64,000 bases of DNA from Bacillota bacterium (GTDB taxonomy: Bacteria; Bacillota; Clostridia; Acetivibrionales; JAEZXR01): positions 41,731-105,730 of the forward strand of contig JAEZXR010000103.1 of NCBI GenBank assembly GCA_023419605.1, written 5' to 3'. The translations under genes were made by a program, and so were the position numbers. Below, piece after piece: positions 54,601-62,224 of this stretch. A model generated the notes under the pieces. The model searched no databases. It was given only the letters and a program-made list of their open reading frames with translations, and was not told where the DNA came from. The stretch's first letter is position 1, and the number at the start of each line of letters is the position of its first letter.

Positions 54601-55266
54601 TTTAAAATTCAGTTTCAGGCTATCAATGGTTTTAGCCCCCCCATTGGGTATGATCTGAAAGCGGTAGGAGGCTATATCCTGGCAGCTGATCAGTTCCATA
54701 ACCTCTGCTCCCGCAGGTTCATCTTTCGTATAAGCGCTGGTAGTGGTAATGGTGTTTTCTGTCGTTGGAAACCGAGGTCTTGGAACATTATTTACGTTCC
54801 CATCATTGGGTGTGAACTCGACACTTACCTTTGTATCCTTTGCATTAAGATAATTACTGGCAGCCGTACGCTCCAGTTTGTACTCAAAGTAAAAGTATAC
54901 CGGGTCGCTGCCTTCAGGCAAGCTATAGATTTCGTTGATTCGATCTACTACTTTTCTTCCTTTTTTAAAATCATAAAAATATCCTGTACCCACCGTTTCC
55001 GTTCCATTGGTAGTGGAATCACGGAACTGTATGGCATTGTTTCCATTGACGGAGATAATGCCTTTGGACCCTCCATTTCCACCGCCACTAAACATATCTC
55101 TGCCATCACTAAAGGTTGGGTCAAAGCTGCTGTCAGCCAATAAATTCTCCGGTGCAGGCACTCCCATACCCGAGCCGGCAGAAGCTATACCGGGAGCAGG
55201 CAGAATTCCCGTCAGAAGTGAGAGTACTACTAATAGGCTTGTGAAGATTCTTTTACACTTTTCCAT
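48655..55266 (-). CDS. giant secreted multidomain protein with unassigned lyase-like core
   Basis: A 2203-residue secreted protein with a signal peptide (to about residue 31, AGIASAG). Approximate order: N-terminal beta domain, BIG2-like (249-331), CARDB (334-448), CARDB (452-566), F5/8-type C/CBM32-like (566-706), CARDB (718-826), concanavalin-like (833-1018), CARDB (1021-1130), a 570-residue core (1133-1706), CARDB (1710-1821), an Ig-like and a concanavalin-like domain, and a C-terminal module (2093-2203) shared with the protein at 57062. The core begins helical (FHWANMECYSRYGHLYP, LGTTENHYLMYHTAGYLA) and ends beta-rich, as in toroid polysaccharide lyases, but I cannot name its family. AAGGGG precedes the ATG at 55266; an ATG 24 bases earlier is possible. 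Confidence 0.85.
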   Translation of the reverse strand: MEKCKRIFTSLLVVLSLLTGILPAPGIASAGSGMGVPAPENLLADSSFDPTFSDGRDMFSGGGNGGSKGIISVNGNNAIQFRDSTTNGTETVGTGYFYDFKKGRKVVDRINEIYSLPEGSDPVYFYFEYKLERTAASNYLNAKDTKVSVEFTPNDGNVNNVPRPRFPTTENTITTTSAYTKDEPAGAEVMELISCQDIASYRFQIIPNGGAKTIDSLKLNFKVRVSDVRGTDEAYAVDDIALYEDPANPTDLQLNSANYTLQMGGESTHSTVVTAVYRDGGTQDVTSQAKYFSSNTGVATVNSIGTIQAVAPGTATITTTFGGRITQASVTVLPDPGTLPDLVVTDITWSPETPKEGDLLVFTAVVKNQGSVDAVGGSGNIAFYVDGGATSVAAAAYNSTIPAGATVNVSAGSPWIALSVSSVKAVVDSASAITEKNEQNNEYTKSITVQQLPSNPDLVVTDIVWNPSSPNPGDAVSFTAKVKNRGTTATIGSFQVAFCVDGNSTPVSLGDFSGSIAPDRTVNVTAQTTWTAQPNHHKITATADTNDSITEKIESNNDFSKRIMLTAAELTKVNGATRAGVTATADSKSSDAIKAIDGSLDNRWDSATEPATLTIDLGQAYRINEVAISLGSGWTSGRKEKFTLRGSVDGSNFFELSPATEYSFTGADYRKTISFNTAKVRWVQIYGEYNTDSLTRIQICEVDVYQDPEYMDDSTRKPDLVVTGITTVPVGNLFEEDAVLLCATVGNRGIGDFTGKLEVAFTVAGSTLYGSVENAKLAENGSIAVSSSTPWTAVAGSSVVTAVADAANTADETDEGNNAFSKSVSAQSAALKPPAPWSFHDIGAVGTPGMAVHSNGEFTVSGSGLDIGGTSDQFAYLHQKVGQNHLLSARVVAQQNTNASAKGGLMFRETPATDSKYVAVLVTPANGVKLQYRSATGGTTTSRDLVASAATSLPLYLKLERTGSTYTAYKSSDGVNWGAALGSCTVDMATEIEAGLAACSRVNGVSAVKFDRVHVEEILLEDMAVSDIKWYPANPLPGEEVTFRATVKNVGKVAAPTVSLPIRFTVVDKEKSAEIATATYTGSLAAGQEEVVEGTGKWNAVYGTGAVSAMISEGSGTGDSSNNTLTEYIVVKQPGEGTSEFDQRADTFLNLVADRAIIPGDDKRKKLYYAMARFKQGIDISYAIQLVTEANNEGADMFFHWANMECYSRYGHLYPQALKDKVKAKATSGVDYLALGTTENHYLMYHTAGYLAAQAWPDATFSWTRNGQNMTSSAQQLKEDCRVWLYNIMDEFVRKGVTEYDSTTYLTFYTNTMLSLYDHATEPEMKQRAKMTMESVFTSMAAEWVKGYYVSSTLRDYVVMQSPEEPAAATVLGWLYFGGVRMPTLFTVPSGQKDPEEFYSVLNACSSYRLPDIITRIGTDKSIPYVQKENNSWGNPKQTYINKVYGVASQYDGNGTLAWSDDTRRWMVRWVSPEKGSTFFITHPQFSEKYNGATKYEQVVQNKGQLLTVYNIPENDPRPYIEGPVSSSAFIKVIEEDGWVFCHGGDMLLAFKTMKPYVWGEDKMINAVAHKTIRSNYTKNGVYVDTALTEEFMAAGEDSLSSAERAANELARFAAAVKRGTIIDTSRLEDANPAVSVTTRLGKAMSITYCGERVVNGVVQNYTSGWPTFDGPYMHQDYNGRYLLLQHGGEARQYDFSSWTVAVPMDLPDLVVADIIFTPEKPNSGEWVNMKAEVRNQGLKAIEAGRMKIAFYVDGSTEPISIVESSSVMDAGETLLISADASWKSTGGDHVVRVVIDTDNTVTESDMSNNESTKSFHVDSVPVITHTPIKQFVKNRDTVIEAQIVNELLVTASVYYRYGNSGAFVEAPMTKGEGDVYSAAIPGSDEDHVSYYIQAVNSIGRKAASLYVDDFQDTEYSYKHWKGIPANWDLYGTDSNGYITTKADSTRIFTNIQDGSALKDYEIEMKAKFATRTATGYGEFYLRADDANDFYAAEVRVKDNQTVTLKLTYWKAGVYVKTLVQKDKAFDPTQWHMYKVGIKGNKLTFWIDGVEELSAADGENLLASGYPGMKSRLIGMQVDDFKVYTTADAVEGVPQYVVTVIADSAYESGETPEGIKTMTVKEGVHGLRYFGVNVAPVAEHPGKETAVFVLQRNGVTAAVNAVQADFDGNIHKATAGFNVQPGDVVKAYIVDNLANDADAVILQ

Positions 55267-55293
55267 TCTGTTTTCCCCTTCCTGTTTCATACT

Positions 55294-56952
55294 TTACCTT
55301 TTACTACCTGTACGAACATCCTGATTCCGGAGCATGTTCAAAAGTGCCTGCGCTGCTTCTGCACGATCCGCATTGTCGGATGGGAAGAATGAATTATCCC
55401 CTTTTCCCACCATAAACTTCATACCGGCGGCAGCTTGAATATACGCATCTGCCCAATCGGAAGTTTGATCCTGATCCTTAAAGTGTTCACCGGAAGAAGG
55501 AGCTTGTTTTCCTGTAATGGATTCATAAGCCCTTACCAGAATGACGGCCATCTGTTCTCTTGTTATGGTTTCATTGGGTAAAAATTCTCCGGAAGGTGAG
55601 CCTTTTATCAACCCCGCTTCTGAAGCGGCAGAGATATAGGGAGTGTACCAGTCTGTTTCTCCTAGATCCGAATAAGTTGCCCCGGTGGAAGGTTTAAGTC
55701 CCAAAGCCTTGACAATCAGTGCTGTGAACTCGGCCCGGGTTATTTGTCCGGATGGATTGTAGTTTTTACCATCGACACCCTGGGCGATATGCCGGGCTGC
55801 CATGATCTTCAGCGTAGTATACGCCCAGTGGTTTTCCGGGACATCCGCAAAGGAACGATTATACTCAGCTACCACATAGGTACCGCTTCTATTCACCCGT
55901 GCAGTAATTTTTCCTGAAGTCTCGGAAACATCTCCGCCCACATATTCCAAACGTCCTGATTCCTTATGGTAGAAGTAGACACCCAGCAATTCCTTATTCA
56001 ACCCGTTTGCGTTATAGGGAAGTGCGACCTCAACAGGTTTTACGAAAGTTTGTATAATTTTATTGTTTTCCTCCTGTGCCTGCAGCTCCAATTGGATATT
56101 CACAGCGTCCCTGGCGGCCTTTACCTGCAAACCGGGCTTCGGAGAGTCGGAAAGAACTGCTTTTTGTGCTACATCCGGGATTTCATTCACCTTAACAACC
56201 AAATTTGTCTTCTTGTTGGTGTTGTTTTCCGAAGCTGCTATCATATGCTTCAAGTTCGTTGGATCTATTCTTATTACAATATCCTGTATTGAAAGTTGAA
56301 GATTCTTTCCTTCCACCACTTCTGTGATCTTCGAAGGTACTACCACTTCTCGCGCCTGCGCATTTGCGACAATCTGTATGGCATCGGCACCTTGGCTTTC
56401 TCTCACCATCCGCTCCAGCATTTCTTCCGTAATCACCTGCTGACCTTCGTTTCCTTGATCTACAGTAGACGAATCCGTTGGCGGTTCGTAGGTCGGGTAA
56501 GGTGTTGGTGTAGACATTGGTGTAGAGGTCGGCATCGGTGTAGATTCCGGTGTTGGTGTTGGTTCTGTTGTCGGGCCAACCGTCAGTGTTCGGGACACTA
56601 TGTTCATTCCGCAGCCGGCAACAATACTAAGATTCCCTTCTGCCTGGTCTTTTCGAATCTTCCATTGATCGGAATAATTCCCTGCGTCTCCTGACTTCAC
56701 CGCATTGTAGAAAACAATATTTCCAGTACTGTCCACTGCTTTGACCGATACCCACTTCTGGGCTTCCGTCGTTCCTGAAATATGGACTGTATCTCCAGGC
56801 ATCGCCATATTCCGGTCCAGTTGTAAAGTAATGGCCGAACTCGCACCTGCCAAAATCGGACTCATGAGCATAATAGACAGAAATGAAATCAATAGCAGCA
56901 TCGATATCCCTTTGCTTGCATTTTTTCTTCCAGGGTGTAATAAATCCCTCAT
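55294..56952 (-). CDS. S-layer-homology (SLH) cell-surface protein
   Basis: A 552-residue secreted protein. It has a signal peptide with membrane segment (17-38), an Ig/bacterial-adhesion-like N-terminal domain (about 40-130), a Thr/Pro-rich linker (about 132-165), a middle domain (170-360) and three C-terminal SLH repeats (from FADVPENHWAY near 366 to the end). SLH repeats bind secondary cell-wall polymers, so it is fixed to the cell wall. AAGGGGA precedes the ATG. It lies 27 bases upstream of the 2203-residue gene and after the 1691-residue gene, both of which lack SLH repeats; it may anchor them or organise the surface. Confidence 0.9.
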   Translation of the reverse strand: MRDLLHPGRKNASKGISMLLLISFLSIMLMSPILAGASSAITLQLDRNMAMPGDTVHISGTTEAQKWVSVKAVDSTGNIVFYNAVKSGDAGNYSDQWKIRKDQAEGNLSIVAGCGMNIVSRTLTVGPTTEPTPTPESTPMPTSTPMSTPTPYPTYEPPTDSSTVDQGNEGQQVITEEMLERMVRESQGADAIQIVANAQAREVVVPSKITEVVEGKNLQLSIQDIVIRIDPTNLKHMIAASENNTNKKTNLVVKVNEIPDVAQKAVLSDSPKPGLQVKAARDAVNIQLELQAQEENNKIIQTFVKPVEVALPYNANGLNKELLGVYFYHKESGRLEYVGGDVSETSGKITARVNRSGTYVVAEYNRSFADVPENHWAYTTLKIMAARHIAQGVDGKNYNPSGQITRAEFTALIVKALGLKPSTGATYSDLGETDWYTPYISAASEAGLIKGSPSGEFLPNETITREQMAVILVRAYESITGKQAPSSGEHFKDQDQTSDWADAYIQAAAGMKFMVGKGDNSFFPSDNADRAEAAQALLNMLRNQDVRTGSKR

Positions 56953-57013
56953 CTTTTATCCCCTTTCCTCAAATCAATGCCTCTTACCGAGAGGAGATTT
57001 TTTCTCCTTCCTG

Positions 57014-57050
57014 CCAGGGCGGCGCTTATTTCAGCGCCTTTGTACCCTGA
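57014..57050 (-). terminator. intercistronic hairpin
   Basis: Minus strand GGCGCTGAAATAAGCGCC with outer CAGGG/CCCTG pairing, between the glycoside hydrolase stop and the SLH gene. No T-run, so it is probably a processing or stability element. Confidence 0.45.
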
Positions 57051-57061
57051 CACAAAGCATC

Positions 57062-60000
57062 TTACTGTAAAACCACCGGATTCGAGTCCACTGCTCCAGT
57101 AATCCGGTCTACTACGTACACTGTAACCACATCTCCCGGTTGAACCGCAAAGCCTGCGATGGCTGTATCTGCTCCTGCATCAATATCCGTCACTGAGATG
57201 CTGATATTTTCCTGTACCCCATTTCTCCAATGCGTGAAGATAATGGTCTCATCGTCTGAATGCGGCAGTACGGGTGTTGCGGTGACTTTGAAGTATTTCA
57301 TACCGGATATGCCGTCCATAACCGTAAAGGTTTTTATGCCATGGACAGTTTGCCCGGTTGTATAAACCGGAGCGTTTTCCACTGCAGTCACTGAATAAAC
57401 CGGAGAAGTACCTCCCACCGGTGGAGCTTCCTCAATAAATATAAATCCATCATAGAGCCCGGGATTTTTCGAATCTCCCAATCCTTTTGTCCAGTTGATA
57501 AAATTATCCCTGCCATTCTGGAAATCCGCATCATTAATATTTACATTGAAACCAATGCTCTGGTTCAACTCCGGCTTCATATCCTTTATCAGGGACAAGG
57601 GAATTTGTATCTCATAGTACGTCTTCTTTCGATCTTCATCCCTGACAACACGGAATGGAACCTGTCCTGTCACATTTCCATTGGGGTTTGGCGCTGTGGA
57701 TGCAAATACGAAAGCTAAATGCTCACCAGTGTCATTCATGGAAAATCCCCATTCCATGTCATCCGCTTTATACATGTCTCCATTATCATCGAGAGGGTCA
57801 AAACTAATTTGCACCGAGTCGTTTTTCCACATATTTGAAGCATCTTCCGAGTTTTTATGGATATTGTCCGTTACTTCCACTGCTATATGGAAGCTGTTTT
57901 CATCCCACTTGGTGTAGGCCACAGCCTCCAGGTTGCTGCTGTCGTGGATACCGGTATTGTTTCTTGCCGCTCCCCGGATATGAACAGGATAAGCATCCTT
58001 CCAGTCTGCGAGGTTACCGTCCAGATTCATCCGGCCAGCCTTTTGGATCAGATTGAAATCCAGCGCTGCGTGATCATCGCTGAAAATGGGTCGATGGGTC
58101 GTGGTATCCATAACAACAAGCTGGCAAACATACTCGTTAAATTCCCGGACAGTCCGAAAATCCCATGCAAAGGTCATAGTGGCCACCTGACCCTGTTTCA
58201 AGTCCTGGAAGGTATCCGTCCCTATAGGGCGCAGCTCCTTACCGTCCGGTCCCTTAACGATTACCTTTCCGGTTTTACTGTAAGCAGAAGTTCCTTTCAG
58301 TTCCACCGTAATTTCTGACAACCCTGTCACCGGTTTTGTTACTGGAAGCACCCTGGCCGCAATGGCATCACTGACCTGAATAGTAACTTCCTGGCTGCTT
58401 ACGTTCACTCCGCCTACGGACGCAGTAACACCGACGGTATATTTGCCTTTGGGTGCATCCTGCGGAATTTGGATGGAATAAGTACGATTGACGGTTTGCC
58501 CCGGATCGATGCTAACTTTCAAAGTTCCGTTATTTCCCTGTACCGTTTTCCATTCTTCGGGTACGGCTACATTGAATACCGCCTGCTGAACTGCATTCGA
58601 GTTATTGGTCAACGATACGATAATAATGTTGGCATACCCTGCTTCTCCCGCAGCAGAACCGGGAGTTACATTTAAGAGAACTGCCACAGACTTGACCGGC
58701 TCGGATGCAACCATCTCGGTGACTACACCTGCAAATTCTCTGGCCAGCAGGTTATATGCATAACTCTCCGCATAATCTCCCCGTGCCTTGTTTGTTTCTG
58801 CCAATCGCCCATACCGGTTGGACCGCATTACAGCCGCTGTAGATACCGGCATGATTCCATTGGGTCCGATTTTAGCCCGGTAAGCACTTTCGGCAGCATT
58901 GACAGAGGCCGTATAATCCAATACTACAGAAGCTGCATTCATACCCTGCTGTCCTTTGACCTGAATCAGCACCTTGGATATGCCTTCTGCATAATTATAT
59001 AAGGCTTCCATAGCCACATAGCCCTTGGCTCTGTCGATTTCTCCCCTCTTGATTTGCCCAGCCATGGTTTTCATGAGTGTATAACTCGCTGTAATCCCCT
59101 GCTCAAGTTCTTCTGCCTTTAGCGCGGAGGATGGATTCACCAATGCAGCATCCACCTGTGCCTTAATGGAATCCAATTCCTGTGTATTGCTATTGGCAGC
59201 ATTCATTTTCAGTTTTGCGTCCTGGACTTTGTCCCCCAGCAATATAGTGGCAGAACTGTAAATGATCGCATTTCCTGCACCGAAAATATAGACCGGAGAT
59301 CCGGAAACTGTAATATTAGCCACACCACCTACTGCATTCACCGTACTTTCGTTGCCATTGATATCCCTTACGGTTACCGGGCCGTTTTCTACTGAAATTC
59401 CCAGTACCGATGTTGGGGCAACTACGGCAGGATTATCCTTATGACTGATCTTTTTCCAGGCTGCAATGACAGGCTGGTAGTTTTTGATAAATACATGAGC
59501 CTCTACCAGAGGATCTCCCGTATTTAACCGCCCTACATAGTGCACCTTGTCCAGAGTGGTCATAAGATTGTTTACTGCATTGTAGGCCAGTTTGGGCCGT
59601 CCATCATTGTCTGTTATTCCCCAAAAGATGTCATAGTGGTTATCATCCGTTCCATCATTTTTGTAATCGTAATATTCCCATGCCTTTAGCTGGTCTACTG
59701 TCATATCGATCAGGAAGGAACGTACAATATAGTCTCTTTGGAATTCTTCCGAAACAGAGGGGTATCCGGCTTTTGCCGTAGGCCATCCCCCTTCTGTCAG
59801 ATAATAATCCTTCCAGCCGCCATAAGCGTTCACCAGATTCTTTACGCCGTTAATGAAGGTAAGAAGCTTACTTTCCGGCATCGCATCATAAATGTACGGA
59901 TGGTAGGAATAGGCATCACTATAATCATAGGACCCCAATTCCAGTTCTTTGGGAAGAACAGCTAAAACACTGGAAGTATGGTCGCCTGCAATCAATACCG

Positions 60001-62137
60001 AATCCAAATCGGCTTTCTTCATACCGATGTAGGCAGCTTTCTGCATCTCTACCAGCTCAGATGGTACGTAGGTGGAACCCGGATGGAAAAAAAGCTCCGG
60101 CTCATTGGGCATTTCCCAGTGCCGGATTTGCCCTTTGTAACGGTTTACGGTATTTTCCACGAACTTGGTAATTCCATTCAATGCCTCTGCAGAAGTAGCA
60201 ATTCCCGGTTGGTATTTATCATTGGACTTTATATCCATAATAGGAATCTGGTTAAAGCCAAAACTTTTTAATTTGTTGAAGGCCTCATCAAAACTGCTGT
60301 AGTTGTATACTCCCTTTGCAGTCTCCACGGCTTGCCAGCTGATGTCACTTCTATGATGACGGGCTCCGGTCTTTCTCATGCCGTCAATGATATCATCACG
60401 CCAGTTGGTTTTATAATGGGTGTTAAACCCGAATTTGCTCTCCATGTCCAGGTCTACAGCGCCTATGGGAGCGTGTTGGTTCACTACGGAAATACGCATG
60501 TTTTTTGACTTCTCCGGGATTTTAATGTCATCCACGTAGAAATCCGTTGCTACATCATAGGTTCCGATGCGGTCAATATCGGGAGTGAAGAGTATCTGTT
60601 CCGACTTTTTCTCATAAGCAGCCAGAGTATACTGTTTTTCTCCCTCCGCCATTTTTATGGCGCGATTTTCTGCATCCGTCACTACATACTTTACAGTATA
60701 CTTATGCGCCGTATTTCCACTGGAGATCTCCACATCCAGCCCGGGTACCTCCTGGACCGAATAAAGCCCGGAAAAATCACCGACCGGCTGCAGCATATAT
60801 ACATAGGGAACCGGCAGTTTTTCTATGTTGATATCATCAATAAAAAGGTTAATACCGTATACGGTACCAAATTCGATATACCCCTTCTCCAGCCGTAATG
60901 GATCCGCGTCATCGGCGGATGCCACTTCAACGCCGTCGATGAACAGCCTGTGGGTTACACCTACGATTTGCAGTTCATATTCATGCCATTCGTTCAAATA
61001 CGACTTTACATAGTTAGCGAGATAATAGTTACCCCCCTGCGTTGTTTTCCTCATAATAAAGTATTTTGAGTTATGGGTTCCCCACTCGAGGCAGTTGTTA
61101 TTGGAGCTATCCACCGCTCTGTATCGCAATCTCCAGACGTTATAGTCCGGTGCATCGGGTTGCTTTTCGTATTTTGCTCTGAACTTGATTTTGAAGTTAT
61201 CCATGCTGATGAAATCCGAATTTGTTAACTGCGCTGTTAAGTTAGGACCTGCTGACTTTCCGTTCAGGTTAAATACTTGGTTTCCATCCGGCAGTTTCAC
61301 AACGAAAGCAGCACTATTGTTTACTTTCCAGCCGCTTGGTGCTGCGCCTACGGTTTCGGTTTCAAAGTTATTGGAGTAACTGTTGACGGGATTCGGTGTT
61401 GGTGACGTGGTAGAAGCAGGTGTCGGAGATGCCGTAGGAGTTGTTGTAGGAGTAGGTGTAGATCCTCCAGCCTTAACTTGAGTAACGTTTACATTGTCGA
61501 CCCATACTGTCGCTGCTGTATCTCTCGATTTTACACTCACTCCGGCAACGCCCGCTGAAAATGAACTGTCGGCAAAGGAAGTGATGCGTTGGTTATCTAT
61601 GTAGAGGGTAAATTGGCTTCCTTCCGCAACAATGCGATAATCATGCCAGGAGGAAGTCAGGTTAAAGCCACTGATTACTTTGGATATGTCAAACTGTTGG
61701 CCGATGATGCTGGCAGCTCCCGCTACACTTTTGTACATTTCCACTTTATTTACGGCTTTGAACTCAAAAAAATAGAAATTTACTGCACTGCCGGAACCGC
61801 TATACCGGATGATGGCCCGGAACCGATCATCTGCCTTTGCCGAAAAACCAAACTCATAATCACTGGTGGTTTCAGGCATGATGGAGGTTTTCGCAATCAG
61901 ATTTTTGGGGGTTGCGCCTACGGCTGCGGTTACTTTGGCAACGCTGCCGGAAGCAGCCGTATCCCTTTCAAGGACCCATCCCCCCGGATTATTCCATTTT
62001 GAGAGATCCGATTCAAAATCGTCTGCCAAAAATGTTGCATCTCCCGCCGTTGTCTGCGCATATACACTGAAACTTTGCAGCAAAATGCCGGAGAGCATCA
62101 CGCATGCCAAAGCAAAACAAATCACTTTTTTAAACAT
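57062..62137 (-). CDS. giant secreted clan GH-A glycoside hydrolase
   Basis: A 1691-residue secreted enzyme. Signal peptide (1-28, VYAQ), concanavalin-like domain (30-220), Thr/Pro/Ser linker (222-250), a second concanavalin-like domain (250-440), a beta domain, a TIM barrel (about 560-880), a helical region (about 1000-1190), a NEW3-like beta domain (about 1210-1320), a CBM9/DOMON-like domain (about 1400-1570) and the C-terminal module (1581-1691) shared with the 2203-residue protein. The acid/base is E679 in EMPNEPEL and the nucleophile E782 in YLTEGGWP, about 100 residues apart as usual in clan GH-A (GH39/GH5-like). The substrate is unknown; the setting suggests a pectin side chain such as galactan or arabinan. 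Confidence 0.85.
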   Translation of the reverse strand: MFKKVICFALACVMLSGILLQSFSVYAQTTAGDATFLADDFESDLSKWNNPGGWVLERDTAASGSVAKVTAAVGATPKNLIAKTSIMPETTSDYEFGFSAKADDRFRAIIRYSGSGSAVNFYFFEFKAVNKVEMYKSVAGAASIIGQQFDISKVISGFNLTSSWHDYRIVAEGSQFTLYIDNQRITSFADSSFSAGVAGVSVKSRDTAATVWVDNVNVTQVKAGGSTPTPTTTPTASPTPASTTSPTPNPVNSYSNNFETETVGAAPSGWKVNNSAAFVVKLPDGNQVFNLNGKSAGPNLTAQLTNSDFISMDNFKIKFRAKYEKQPDAPDYNVWRLRYRAVDSSNNNCLEWGTHNSKYFIMRKTTQGGNYYLANYVKSYLNEWHEYELQIVGVTHRLFIDGVEVASADDADPLRLEKGYIEFGTVYGINLFIDDINIEKLPVPYVYMLQPVGDFSGLYSVQEVPGLDVEISSGNTAHKYTVKYVVTDAENRAIKMAEGEKQYTLAAYEKKSEQILFTPDIDRIGTYDVATDFYVDDIKIPEKSKNMRISVVNQHAPIGAVDLDMESKFGFNTHYKTNWRDDIIDGMRKTGARHHRSDISWQAVETAKGVYNYSSFDEAFNKLKSFGFNQIPIMDIKSNDKYQPGIATSAEALNGITKFVENTVNRYKGQIRHWEMPNEPELFFHPGSTYVPSELVEMQKAAYIGMKKADLDSVLIAGDHTSSVLAVLPKELELGSYDYSDAYSYHPYIYDAMPESKLLTFINGVKNLVNAYGGWKDYYLTEGGWPTAKAGYPSVSEEFQRDYIVRSFLIDMTVDQLKAWEYYDYKNDGTDDNHYDIFWGITDNDGRPKLAYNAVNNLMTTLDKVHYVGRLNTGDPLVEAHVFIKNYQPVIAAWKKISHKDNPAVVAPTSVLGISVENGPVTVRDINGNESTVNAVGGVANITVSGSPVYIFGAGNAIIYSSATILLGDKVQDAKLKMNAANSNTQELDSIKAQVDAALVNPSSALKAEELEQGITASYTLMKTMAGQIKRGEIDRAKGYVAMEALYNYAEGISKVLIQVKGQQGMNAASVVLDYTASVNAAESAYRAKIGPNGIMPVSTAAVMRSNRYGRLAETNKARGDYAESYAYNLLAREFAGVVTEMVASEPVKSVAVLLNVTPGSAAGEAGYANIIIVSLTNNSNAVQQAVFNVAVPEEWKTVQGNNGTLKVSIDPGQTVNRTYSIQIPQDAPKGKYTVGVTASVGGVNVSSQEVTIQVSDAIAARVLPVTKPVTGLSEITVELKGTSAYSKTGKVIVKGPDGKELRPIGTDTFQDLKQGQVATMTFAWDFRTVREFNEYVCQLVVMDTTTHRPIFSDDHAALDFNLIQKAGRMNLDGNLADWKDAYPVHIRGAARNNTGIHDSSNLEAVAYTKWDENSFHIAVEVTDNIHKNSEDASNMWKNDSVQISFDPLDDNGDMYKADDMEWGFSMNDTGEHLAFVFASTAPNPNGNVTGQVPFRVVRDEDRKKTYYEIQIPLSLIKDMKPELNQSIGFNVNINDADFQNGRDNFINWTKGLGDSKNPGLYDGFIFIEEAPPVGGTSPVYSVTAVENAPVYTTGQTVHGIKTFTVMDGISGMKYFKVTATPVLPHSDDETIIFTHWRNGVQENISISVTDIDAGADTAIAGFAVQPGDVVTVYVVDRITGAVDSNPVVLQ

Positions 62138-62167
62138 TCCTTGGATTCCTCCTTATTCCTTCAAAGC

Positions 62168-62212
62168 AGAGAACAGAAGGCAGTAGTTTCTGCTACCACC
62201 TTCCCGGTCTCT
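62168..62212 (-). terminator. intercistronic hairpin after binding-protein gene
   Basis: Stem GAAGG-TG-GTAG/CTAC-TG-CCTTC with flanking AGAGA/TCTCT, between the lipoprotein stop and the glycoside hydrolase start; no T-run. It is another example of a hairpin right after a binding-protein gene in this window. Confidence 0.5.
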
Positions 62213-62224
62213 TCCTTCGTTATG

